Shown here one piece after another: positions 21,832 through 34,900 of a stretch of 64,000 bases of DNA (positions are counted from its first letter, which is position 1; the number at the start of each line of letters is the position of its first letter). The translations under genes and the position numbers were made by a program. The notes beneath the pieces are model-generated. The model searched no databases. It saw only the letters and a program-made list of their open reading frames with translations, and was not told where the DNA came from. The DNA comes from Datnioides undecimradiatus. Lineage: Eukaryota > Chordata > Actinopteri > Lobotiformes > Datnioididae. The stretch covers positions 1,745,501 to 1,809,500 of the forward strand of contig WARS01000090.1 in assembly GCA_008933995.1 (NCBI GenBank), written 5' to 3'.

Positions 21832-24800
21832 TCAGACAGACGGGGAGGAAGAGAGACGAGCTCTCCTTCGCTAATCCTTTCCCTCCCATCCACACACGGA
21901 ACAAGCCATCACACCCGTCGTTACGTCTCCCTGCCTGATTTTAATTGTGAGGACCCCGCCGCTTCTATTGATTTCAGACACTTGCTCAGCCCCCGCCCCC
22001 CTCCAATCCTCCGACGCCTCTCCACCACCACTGCAATTTTTCAGTTACACGAAAGAGAGGGGACACTCAGGCGGCAGCCGGTCACGTCTTGGTAAACTTC
22101 GGTCCTCATGTTCTCCGCCGCGGCCCCCCTCCAGGTTTACAAATTGCTGAAAATGGCTGGAAGAGAGTGTCGATTTATGCGCGTGTGTGTGTGTGTGTGT
22201 GTGTGCAGCTGGGAATCTGAATTTAAGCAACCTTACACAAAAAGGAGCCCCCTCTCTCCTGCTCTTGACCTTCCTTTTATCACTGGACAACAAGGAGCTG
22301 TTGGTTTTGAGGACTTCGCCGCCCAGATCGAGCGCGCGGGGCCACGCTGTGCTTTGATTCCCCGAGTTTATGATGGAAAAATGAGAAAAATCCATTACTC
22401 TTTGAAGATGTCCGAGGAGATTAGTCATGCTGTAGTTTTCACCTGCAGCAAATGTGCACACACACACACACACTCACACACACACACACACACACGTTTC
22501 TGCCACTTCCATCAGTTTTACACGAATACACACACAAACGAACACAGATGCACCTTTTCCTTCCAGGTCTTTCTTCCTCAAACACATTTGCAAACACAGG
22601 TGGTTAATGTAACCCCCCCCCCCCACACACACACACCCTGAGCAGCGTCTGTGTACAGTAGCAGCGGCCGTGTGATTAGACGGATAGCGGCCTGGGCACC
22701 CCGCACATGTGGCTCCTCTCTCCAGGGGTCTTTCCCCGGAGGCTCTCCTCCTCCGTTATTAAAGATCCTCTCCGCTCGGCTCTGCCTCGGCTCCGACGCA
22801 ACACTCCATTTTAGGAAAGGAGGCTGCCGTGACTTAATCAGGGCTTCCCTGTGAGAAATGTGGTGTGTGTGCACGCATGCGTGTGGCTGCAAGTTGAACC
22901 GCCAGGAGCCGAGCCTCGTTAAGAGCGGTATTGATTAATGCGAGGGCCCGGTTTCTGCAGCGAGTAGGTGTGTGTGTGTGTGTGCGTGTGTCAGTTTGTT
23001 CATCCTCTGCGCGGCTGCTCGTGTGTGTATTTGTTTGCTCGCGCTCGCTTCGCTTCACGTGGGCAGCCCGCTGGCTCCTCCCCCGCGCGCCGGAGGCAAG
23101 TCAGGAAGCGCCGCTATTACACAGCTGATGAATTAATCAAATCAGAAAAAATGATCACTCCCTAATACCTCGACAATAGACCTTCACTAATCAAATGCAA
23201 AATTGACCCGGGGAGCTCCCAGAATGATTTCCTCTGAGAAATCAATCCTGCCATATTACAATATTAGCTCTGAGTGGGCCGCTGCCGCTGCCGCTGCCTT
23301 CCCGACGCCACGACAACAACTGCATTAACAGTTGCGGATGGTGGCAAAGTTCTTTCATAACTGCCTGACGCGCAGATTGGCAAAGTCATCTTGTTGTGTT
23401 ATTGCAGGAGCAGGAGCTCAGCGCTCGGGGGAATAAGTCCAATCCATCACAGCAATTAGCTCAGCGTCCCTTCCACGCCAGCTCCCACTGATTCACTGCC
23501 TGTTTCCCTCCTGCAGACAGGACGCTTGGCCAACCTTGCTTTTGTTTGTCTCTCGTTGCCGCTCGTTTTCCTTTTGCTCCTTTGCTCATTGATTGTCATG
23601 CTTCTTCCCCCGTCCCTCCTCTGCGTCCCTCCCCTCCACACGCGGAGCAAACGCTTCCCGGTTTCCCCTGCTGAATTATAGAACTCGGGTTGTTTTGCCA
23701 GCAGCAAAAGCGGCTCGACACACCTTTAAAGATTCATCCTGCCGGTGTGACTGTGAGGCTGTTTCCCGCGGGCCACAAAGCATCCTCCTTTCACTGCCGC
23801 TTTCCAAAGAGTTTAAGAGGAGATGAAGGCCCCCACACAAAGTGTTCTTCTCAACAGCGAGCACAGTGCACACTGGGCTACTAACTGGGCTGCGGGCATG
23901 TCTCAGTTGTGACCATATGGCCATTTTTGGCAGTTTATCCTTCACCTTTGTTGGACCAAAAGAGTACGAAGAGGAGAGCGATGCGGCAAAGGTTGCCTGC
24001 CAAGCTTGAACTGAGAACACTGTGATCGCACGGTTCTTCACTTTATTTGACTCTTCTCCACTGCTGTTCGCGCTTTCCGTCCGTTTCGAACACGAGTGTT
24101 TTGCTTTGTTTCATTGCGTCTTCAGTTCTGAGAAAAATATCAAGATGATGCAGGATATAATCTCAATGTGTGCGTTTCACGCCATGGTGTAACTGTTGTC
24201 TTTCCCTGGTTTATAATTATTATATTATATTACTTATCAAAAATGTCATTGTCTCCAATTACTAATAGTCATCTCCTGCATACAGTTGCAATGGTACATC
24301 GTGGTAGTTGTTTCTGTCCGCGTCATTCAGCGTTACTCGTCTTTACTCGTTGGATCGCTGCAAAAAGTGAGTTTCAAGGCAGAACGGGACACCGCCGCTC
24401 TGCAGCGTGACGTATTTCTGACTTAAAACAGGATCAGCAGGTGGGATGTGAAGGTGAAGAGTGGGCGCGTCAGAACAAACACGGAGAGCTACAGTGATTC
24501 AGCGCTGGACGATCGCCTCTAGGTTGAGGTGTTACACCTGTAGACGCGCAGACGTCATCCGCCGTTGCTAGCTAGCTGCCTGAAGAGCCTTAGCTCTGCG
24601 CTGCTAAACACTTCATTATATTATATGTTGAAGCTGATTGGTTCAAGCTCGTGAAAGCAAATGACACATTTTTCCATAGAGGAAGAAAATATGAGAATGC
24701 AAATAAATGTGTTTTTATGATTTTTTGAGCACGTACTGTTAAACAGATGCACAATACGAGCGGGGCTGTGATCTAAAACAGGTTTGAAAGGCCTTTTCCA

Positions 24801-27800
24801 TTACGTCTCATTATAAATGAGTGTAGCAGGCTCCTGCCTTGATTCTCGTTGCTGCTTTACTCAGTGTTAGAGCATTGTCTCCGTGCCCTGATCGGCTTTA
24901 ATCTGACGACGGAGCCTTGATCGTGCATCTATAGGGGAAAGGCAGGAGCTTGAAAACTACGTTTGATGTGATCCCTGAAGGCAATCGCTTCCTCTGGTTT
25001 TGCATGACAACATCAACCTGCACCTACGAGCTTCACAGAGGCTCGTAAAAGGTGAAAGTGCAGGGAGTTGCGATGAGGCGTTTGATGTGCTTTGTGGGTA
25101 CAAACACTCCTGTTGGTCAGATTTGCCTCTATGAGGATGAGCGCTTCACGCGAGGAACTCGAGCAGCAGAGAGGCTTTGATGATGATTGACGGATCTGCA
25201 GCTGCAACTGTAAACCAGGCAGTTTTAGATCCACCAGGGGACGTAAACAGCTACAGAGAACCGCCGGCCTCATCAGACTGAGAGAGGTAGTTTCATAATT
25301 TGATTACATGTAAACAAAACTGATGGACGCCCAACTCGTTACCAAAATCCTTCCACGAATGCCGCCGCTGCCGCCGCCGCCGCCGACTAACTCAAGCTTA
25401 TAAACTTTTGATATGATGTCCTGAAACAAAGACCAAAACACCACACTTCTTCGTGTAGTGAGCAGCTCTCCTCTGAAGCCATCTTATTATCAGTCTGCTC
25501 GTGAAATTGGCGTTAATTAGCAGCAGCTGATTGGCCGCACAGCAGGTCATTTGCCATTGCCGTAATGAAAGAATGAAACGTCACATCTATATTTCAGTGA
25601 TCATCAGTCATCAATTTGATTTTAACACTTAATATTATAATTATATATACTAAATAATATTTTAAATGCTTATTATTGTTGTTTTTGGGGATGCTGTTGC
25701 AATATTTGTGCGAATGATGGTACGAAACAGAGCCGCCTTCAGTCCACCTGGTTCAGATTGGCCGATCTGGATTCTTCTCTATACTGTATATTTGTTCATG
25801 TTGGGCCCGGAGTATCTGTGAATAGTCGTGTTTAAGGTGTTTGGCAGGTTTCCTCGAGGCGGCTGAAGGCTGAGTTTTCCTTTTCAACTTTGTTCAGGTC
25901 ATCGTGTCTTCAGACAATACATCTTTACACCGAGCAGCTGAGGCAGGTTCACCTCTAGGACTGATGCGGTTGCATGATTTGTTTTCTGTGTCCTTACACA
26001 CACACACACACACATATATATATATCTTCCGGACGTCATCCCTTAGATCACAGGGAGGATGTTATCCAGTGCCCTCTACACATGGTGCGTCACATTAAAG
26101 TTCAAGAGCTCAGCTGACTCGTGTGTTTGCAGCGCGATCTCCGAGATGCACTCGGGATTTGTTGTCCGAGTTGTCCTTGAGTCTTGGTTCTGTCCCCGAG
26201 CAATGCTCTTCTTGCTCGATTGCTCAGTTCGGTCAGACATCTTGGACAAATCTTTTAATAGTCTGACTAGCTCCTGAAGCTGGAAGCTCTGCACCACTGT
26301 TTTCTGGTTTTAAGCCTCCTTAAAAACTGGATATAACATGTAGCAAAACCCTGCCCCACGTCATTAAACCACTGGACTGTTTGTGCTTATTCACTTACCC
26401 CCAAGCAGCTCATGTACTGTACCGACTGTCCTGATGCTAGCTGCAAACCTGCTTGCAAGGGACGAACGACCATGTGCGTGTGGGAGTGTGTGTTTCTGCT
26501 CAACCTCTGGCTGATCGCAGAAGTTCTCGGAGTTCTGCCTGTTAGTTTCCTCCAGTACAATATATAAACAGGCATATCAAAACAACACACGACCTCAGGT
26601 CTCACAAACCTCAAATGAAACAGGTGGAGCTTGCAACTCATGTCCAGTAACATGCATCCTGTGGAGGAGTCCCAGATCAGCCCAGGTAGCTACTGTGTTT
26701 TAGCTTTTTAAGCTAACAAACATCTCTTTTAGCAATGTAGGTTTTCAGTTCTTCTGAAGATCAACTGCATTAAACACGTTTAACTAAACAGTGATTGTTT
26801 ATTAAGAGCCCTGTGGGATCCCTGTACACATTAAGTCAATCGTCTTTGGGATTTGAGGTCGTTGCAGCGCCAGAAGTAACGATGTACAGATGTGTTAGCA
26901 GTAAAGCAGCAACAAAACAGAGAAATCATCTGCAACAAGAGAATAACTTGGCTGACTGCAGGGTGGTTTTAAAAGATAGTGAAATATAATATAAAATGTA
27001 ATAAAATCAAGTCGATGAAAATGTGATTTCTTGAGTCTTTGCGACCTCTCAAAGGCATAAACGAGCTGTTAAAATAGATTCATACCAGCTGCAACAAAGG
27101 AAAGCACCGTTGTGGCTGAGAGGCTGCAGAGCGCTGGAGGTAAAACGGTGTAAACATGCGCGCTAATAATCTTATCAGCAGCGGGCAGTGAACGCAGCGC
27201 TGAAGCCTTTTGATGCAGCACCGTGTCACCGGGCTGCAGACGGGAAAAAGACTTTCTATTCACTAAGCCGGCCTCATGCTGAGGTAATGGGAATGTGGGC
27301 TCAGTCTATTGCTTCAGTCATTCACATGAATAATGTCAGAGCGGACTAAAATTCATTCATTATTGATATTCAAATAATGTTCTGTAAGGTACCTGCTATT
27401 TCTTGGAAGCAGTGTTTTACAGGCAGAGCCCTGGAAAATGCTGCAAACATGTATTTCTTCTATAATAAATCACATGTGCATGCATCAGTTATGCAGCGCT
27501 GTTTTAAATGCATTTTCTCATTCATACGATCTGAATGCAGCAGCGATGCCATTTTATCCCCCCCCCCCCAGCGATGAATCATGAGGGGTTGAGCTTTATA
27601 CGTGGATTCAATAGACTGAACTTAACCTGCTCCAGAGTAAGCCGTGCAGCCTGCGTTGCCATGGCGATGCCACACTGTTTAAAAGTGAGTCACCGGCGTT
27701 ATATTGAAGGGCCAGGGTTATGCCCAAACTTAGCCGCCCGTGCGTCGTGTCACACGTTTTGATTGACCTCGTCGGTGTGCCGGTGGACGTGACGCACAGT

Positions 27801-28577
27801 ACGACAGTGGATGTGGCTGGTTTAGGAAACCTTCTCTCGCTGCGAACGCACCCTGATGTGACCACCTGTTACCGTGTCTGCTGGTATCAAGCAGGGTGCG
27901 CTTCCACGCCACAGCTTTGTGCAGGAGGCACATTTCATCCCGTGGACTCTTCCTGCATGCAAATAATCTTATTATCTCATTACATCAACCTGACCTGCAC
28001 ACAGTTTGTGTGCACAGAGTGTGTGTCACTTGTAATTGTGCGTAACTTTGTTTTATGGGTCCTGTTTGGGGTTTTTAGTCATTGTGCAATTTTAATTATG
28101 ACTTGCCAAAGTGGCTGCTAATGAAAATTAGCTACATGCTAACTCTTAGACAGTGCATTGAATGATTATTGTAATGCTGTACATGGTCCCTTACAAAGAG
28201 ATGAAATAAACAGCCTTCAAACTAACAGCACAGTGAAAGACCTAATTAAACTAATTAAATAGAACCTATATGCCTTTATTGTGATATGATACGGCATAAT
28301 TGTTGTGTCTTCCTCACGATCACGTGATCTCTGGCTAGGCAGTGAAGCAGTGTTAGCGTCGGGCCTCGTCAGATGTTCCTCACGGTCTCCACTGGGAGAT
28401 CTTGGACTGTGAAGTGTAACAGCATAAACAAGGAGTCATGAGCTAGTGAGCGATGCGTAACACCCAAAACCGCGCTGAAGCTCTCCCCAGCCGAAGCGAG
28501 CTTGACTCACGATATATGTGCAAGCGTTCACGTGAGCGCGCCTGTGCATGGGGCACGTAGGGATGTTTGTTGGGGCC

Positions 28578-28625
<48 letters not shown>

Positions 28626-31600
28626 CGTGCGGCAAACTGTGCAAGGAAGGCGGGGGGAGAGCGGGAGTCCTTAAATGTCACATTACTCAGCACGGTAACT
28701 ACGCTCACGACATGCGATGTGTCAGCCTGCATCATCATCGCCCATTGAGCATGTGCGGAACAGGCCCCCAGCCCTCCACGTGCGCTGAGAATATGCACGA
28801 GATGTACACGGGGATGAGCCTGCACAGATCCCCGAGGGCTGGGGGATGCAACTTTAATCACCTTTTTTTGTGTTGTGCCGAGCGCCATCAACCCTCTGGT
28901 TGTTTTGTCTCATCGTCCCCACTGTTCGGCTCTTTGTTGTCGCGGCGCCATTAGAGCCATCGACAGCTTCGCGTGACGGCTGCGCCTCCCGAGGGGCAGC
29001 GGCGACTCTCCCTTGTGTTTCGTGGCGAGAGTGAAACCTCTGCGTCAAACTTCACGTGAAACTCTTACAGCTGTCTCTGCTCTTCCTCCAAACTACGGTC
29101 AAATCAAACTCCCAGAATGCTTTGCTTCCAGCCATATGGTGCAGAGGACTAATGTCAGGCGGCTATTTTTAGCACTGTAATATTTGTCCGCGCTGTTTTT
29201 CATCCCCCCCCCCCCGTCTAAACTGCAAAAGAGGCGATGATTAAAGGATCAGGGCAGCGTGTGAGCGATAAACGGTTGATCCCGAACTCTGCAGCGTCGT
29301 CCGCTCGTGCACGCGCGCACACTTTCCGTTTCATAGGTCTGAGCTGCGGACGACGCTGGATGTTTGCAGACGAGTTTGTTTGCCTCGCAGCTGAGATGCT
29401 GTCCATCTCACAGCTTCAGGAGAGCCAATATCAAGAGGAAAGTCGAGGTTTTTGTTGGGTTTTTTTTTTTCCAGGGCGATTGCGCTCCGCCTCACTGAAC
29501 TTATTCCCTTTGCCTAGATGCAAAATAAGTGTACATGCCAGCTGCGGCACATCAGGGGTTTTTTTTCTCCCTCTATTATCAAGAGATTTGAGTTTAGATG
29601 GTGATTAAATGTGCCCAGACATAATGATCCTTCCGAAGAACACTTTGTTAAATAGCAAAACGGATACGAGGCGATAAAATCAGATGGTATCTGGAGTTTA
29701 TCCCTCTGATTACTCCCTGAAAGGCGCTTCCAAAGTCAGTCCGTCTTTCAAAGCGGCCCCTCAAAACGTCGCCGTTTCCACCTTGCTTCAACCTCGCCGC
29801 CGAACACGATTGCACCGCCATGCGATCGCAGCCTAATTAACTATTAGGGAAGTGGCCGTCGCATCGTTCAGGAGATCTTTTCTGTGTTGTTTATCACAGA
29901 GGAGAAAGCACGCACACACACACACACACGCGCAGGAGGAAAGAAAACACATATCCCACTGTGCATAATTAGCCAGAAGTGTTAGATGCCGAATCATTGC
30001 ATTCATAATGGGCTGCGTAGCTTCCAGTTGATGGTAGTTTGACGCGAGAGAGCGGGGGGAGATGTATCGCAAATCCATAGTGCTTCACACCCCAGCGCGG
30101 GGCGAGCTTGCGGGGAATTCATTAATGGCATATTTAACTGTTATTCATCACCCGCCGCAGCGCTCACAGGTCTGCTAATGGAGTTCCACTGTGGCGCTTT
30201 GCCGTATGAAACCGGCCCCTTGTTTAGTTTTGTCAACATGCGGTGGGGTCCTGAGCGTTTGTGTGACGGGGAATAATTCACTATGACAACAAGGCAACCC
30301 CACAGGACCAAAAGGATGATTGTGTTTTATTACAGCCCCGGGCTTATTACTGTAGTTTTAGTTATCATTCCTAAAGATATTGATTACATTAAACTCATTA
30401 CGTTAATGAATGAGCTCAGCTCTGAGGTAAATCAAGGAATTGACCGTTTATAGCAAATGGCTGTGCAGTTTAGATTTGGTGGAAAAGGCTGTTAAAGAGC
30501 AGCAAAGAGGATCCTGCTGGAATGAACAGATCCAAGAATTAGAGAGGGTCTCGATCCTGATCCTGATCCTGATCCTGATCCAAGGCATACAGACAGGCAG
30601 CTGCTCCACCAAATGCCATTAATGTGAGCCAATCATCGGAGTAACACTGATTTCAGGTTATAACGGCAGTGTGCACCTGCATTAATACAAGGTGCATTCA
30701 AGAAATTACAGGATTGTCTCTGCTGTTGCTAAATGCAGCACAGCCCAGTAACAAGCACTCAACGGCTGTGAGCTTTAACTGCTGGGAGGCAGTATACAGT
30801 GTTACGTTGCACGATCACCAGCGGGAGCAGAGCTGCAGGCCGTTGTGCGACCACTTGGTGGAGCGAATCCGCGGTCCTTTGCGGATTGACGGCGTGGGCT
30901 TCAAACTTAAGCAGACAGAAGAGCCCAAGCTTCATGTCGAGGATGTGATCAAGAACCAAACAACTGCGGAAGAGCTGCAGGGTCAAAGAGGGACGTCGTA
31001 TCAGAAGGACATGCAGCTTGAGAGGACGACCTTCGCTGCCCCGTCCTGAGGCGTCTAAGAGAGGACATTTGGCACAAACAGTCTGTGCAAATGAAAATCA
31101 GGGACTGTCGGCTATGTTACGTTACAACTGCACCTCATACGATTGGTTGCTACTACTCAGCTGGTCGCCACACAATTGATGAATGAGCCAGTGGCTTTAA
31201 AGCACCTGTTAAACAGCCGATGCTAATCAGCCAATCAAAGCACAACGTCAAAGCTATACCCGAGCTATCGCTATCTTCCTGCTAAGGTGGAGATGTAAAA
31301 TGCCTTCATGGCCCTTCTGCACTGAGGTCTCAGCACAGGCTGAAGTTCTGGTCTCCTGATCCTCACCATCCAGCACCATCCTGTTTCTCTCAGGAATACG
31401 TCACAATGTTAAAGCGGCATATGTTTGTAATGCCGTTTCGTCAAGTCTGAGCTACTTGTGTTTGCACATTGTAGTGATTTACCTGTAAATGAAGTGGTTT
31501 AGGTAATTCCATTAAATTAAATGGGTGAGGTCACAGGGGTTTTGCACAGTTTGCAGATCTTTGCAGGACTACATTATTAAAAGCAAATGAAAGAAGTATG

Positions 31601-31810
31601 AAAATTAAGACATAAACATGTAATAAACCAGAAAAACGTGATGTCAGTGGACCCAGGCTTCATGGTCCAGCTGGTTTGATCTGTGAACCAGTGAGACCAG
31701 TTTGTATTTTCAAGCAGGAGCCAGACTGTCTTCAGATATCACACAGATCAGAGTGTGTTCATGCTGCCCTGCCTCTCACTCTCTGCCCCTCTGTCTGTTT
31801 ATCTATCACG

Positions 31811-31846
<36 letters not shown>

Positions 31847-31940
31847 GAAATCCTCTCTTGAGCCTTTACTCCAGAGGTCGGGCCTGGCCTGTACCAAACT
31901 GTAATATAATATGCTTAGTCATCAGAACAGCAAAACAGCA

Positions 31941-31977
<37 letters not shown>

Positions 31978-34900
31978 TCTCTCATACACACACACACACA
32001 CATACACATACAGTGCAATCCAAATAAGAGCCTGCCATCCAAATCTCCAAATGCAGTTAGACAGCCCCCTCCCCTCGTCATCTTACCCCCCAATGCCAAA
32101 TCCAGCCAGTGGTGCCTGTTCGTTTCCATGACAACGGCCTGAAAGTATTATATCATCAGCGAGAGGGGAAGCGGGGCAAAATTTTGCACGCATGCACACA
32201 CACACACACACACACACTTGCATTCCCTCACTGTGTGTCTTTCGCTCTTGCACACACATCCCTAAGTGCCCTCTCCCCCACCCCAGCCCTCCACTACACT
32301 CCACACTCGGAGCACACACAGCCTTGCCTCGTGTTACGTAAGACTCCCAAGCTCTTACTCAGGAGAGGTGACATCATCACCGGTAAGAAAGAGAGAGAGG
32401 GAGGGAGAGGGCGAGCGGGGTAGGGCTTGGGGGGGGCATCGTCCCTGCTCCTCTCTACTCTGCGAAGTTAAACCGCGCAGATCTTCCTCCGGACGTCCTC
32501 AGCGAGGAGTCTGTCAATTTTAAATCACCTCTGGGACGAGCGGCGAAGAAACATCAACCGCGGCGGCTCCGCATTAGTAGTTTCAGCTGGCACTGCAACC
32601 CACTCAAGACGCTCTGAATAATTCACGGTGACCACATAAGCTTATTAACACGTTCTGGGCCCTAATGAAACCATTAACACCTGGTTATCAGCGCGGCCTA
32701 CGAGAGGGATCAAACACCTTCACTCCATGAGTGAGTGAGGGGGCACCGACTTGTGGTCTGCTCTCATTAGCAGGGATGTGGAGCGAGCGTCCAGATATGA
32801 CTTCAGCCTTCTGGCTCTTCGTGGTGAGAGATCAGCAGGGTGGAAGCGCTGGGTGGAGAGCGGTGAAAGAGGGGGTCGTAGCAGGTGCGGGGGGCTTCCT
32901 GGCTCCATATTTTATATTTAAACAGCAGAGATTGCAGGAAATCCCCAAAGACTCTGGAGCACTACTCCACCTTTTCACCCCCATCTCACTGATGGTTATA
33001 AATAAATGTGAAAGATGGAGGGAGCAAGGGAGCGGCAGGTAAAGATGACAAGAGCGGTTTCCCTCTGGGTTTGGTACAGTAGTTGTTTGAGGGAGGCTTC
33101 CAGGCCATGAGCGAGCGCGACGCCGCCGCATGCATGTGCACGGCCCTCCCACTGTTCTCCTCGTCTCTGTTTCCCTCTCCATAAATAAACCCGCACGCTT
33201 GCCCGCATAGCTGCACGGCGCGTTGCTTGAGGTGATGACATCACGATCTGTCACCACAATTTAATCAATCAACAACTATTTGAGCAGTTTTATCTAAATG
33301 TCTCCCAAAACCGCGATAACTGTAATTAACGACCTCAAACTTCAGTAATTAGTCAGTTTTGCTGCATCGTCTCTGCTAGCGTCTCTCTCCCGCGCTGTGA
33401 CCCATAGACTTCACACCGCAGTGGCATCGTGCACATATAAATAGAAATTTTCAGCACTGGGAAAGTTTTTATAAAATCTTTAAAAGGTTTAAAATACAAA
33501 AAAGTGCATTTGAATGCATCCATACACTCTGCATAGTGCTAGCAAGCCAATACACCCCTGTTCCACTCTGGGGCATTTACAAATATGTGTAAGAGCGTGT
33601 GTAAGAGTTACGTTATCACTGTTAGCCTCAACTGTTGTACCTGCTGTGTGTAACGACACGTGCGGCGGAGCAAAACTGAACGTGACACAGTTCTTTGGTT
33701 AGCGAGGAGGAATCAAATAAAAGTAGTCCACGCGGTCTCGCACACTGCACCGCCTGCAGGAAGTATGCCGACGGTGCTGAAGGAGGATGAAGATGAGAAG
33801 CATAAAAGAGATTTGGCAGAAAGGCTCCAACGCGGCAGCTAGTGTGATACGCTCGGTGCATCGGAGCATAAAGAGAAAGCGAAGGTGCCGCAGAGCTCCG
33901 GCACGAGGAAAAGCTACGCAAACAGAAGCCGTCTCGATTCAGAGCCCCTCGGTGGCTCACAGTGGCTCCTTCCAAATTGCCCGGTAAATTGGACTGGCAT
34001 GGGATGGCGAGCAGGCGGGCAGGCAGCTCCGACAGGACCGTGAAGCAGGCTGAGGCAGGATGTGTCCCCCATGTGTCCTGATTGCTGATTGATACATTGA
34101 CTGCTGCTGATTGAACATAGTGAAGAAGAACGGGGGAGACCGGGATGATTGCAGAAAGGGAAACAATGGAAATCTCTCTGGCCTTCTGTGTGTGTACATG
34201 CATGTGTGTGTGTGTGTGTACTACAGCCAGCAGGGGTAGTTGGGGCCAGAGCACCATCAGCAGCTGTTAAGGGTTCATCCCAGTGACCTCACTTACAACT
34301 GCGCTAATTATGAGGCCGACTGCATCACTTCTCCTTTCTTTCTCTCTTTCTCCCCTCATGTGCTCTCACTACAGTTCACTTCCCCTACTCTCTGCTTCAT
34401 CAGCATGGCTGTTAAAACTAATATTACTCCCCGAGCTGCCGTGTTCAGGTACCATCTTTCGCACCGGAAGTTTCCTTCCTTCCATGCAACGCCGCAACGC
34501 CGTTCCCATCATACACCCGTGGCGCATGTATTTTATTTTCTTTTCTCTCCAGTCCCCCAAACATCATGCATAATGCACCGCATCTCAGCCTGAGCGCCGC
34601 ATGTAGTGCATCAAACGTCTCTGCTAATGGCGAGCGCGCCGCCGAGCAGCGGCTGCAGCAGAGGAGTGACTCCCCTCGGGTTAGGGTTAGCGGTCTATTA
34701 TTTTTGCCCACCTCTCCCTGCTGCCACTTAACCGCACTCTGCCTCGAGGAGACACTCACTCTGTTGCTATGGCGTTCGCGTTACAGTCGAGCACGCTTTA
34801 CAGGCACCCAGGCAGGAGTGCCGATATCGATGAAACAGAGCAGAGCGGACTGATGCGAGCGGCTACGTTTGCACATGCAAGTCTTAGGATTCTATCTGCT

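Noticed and set aside
30669-31049. 126-codon plus-strand frame (polar, Gln/Glu-rich end)
   Set aside because: Looks slightly protein-like, but I recognise no family. No splice sites give it a gene structure, and it is inside intron 2. A translated search would be decisive.
31812-32218. Regularly spaced repeats resembling an array
   Set aside because: Plain (CA)n microsatellites with unrelated spacers; not a CRISPR array, and the genome is eukaryotic.
33628-34257. 209-codon minus-strand frame
   Set aside because: Within slc24a3 intron 2, begins in a (CA)n-derived region, no family resemblance.
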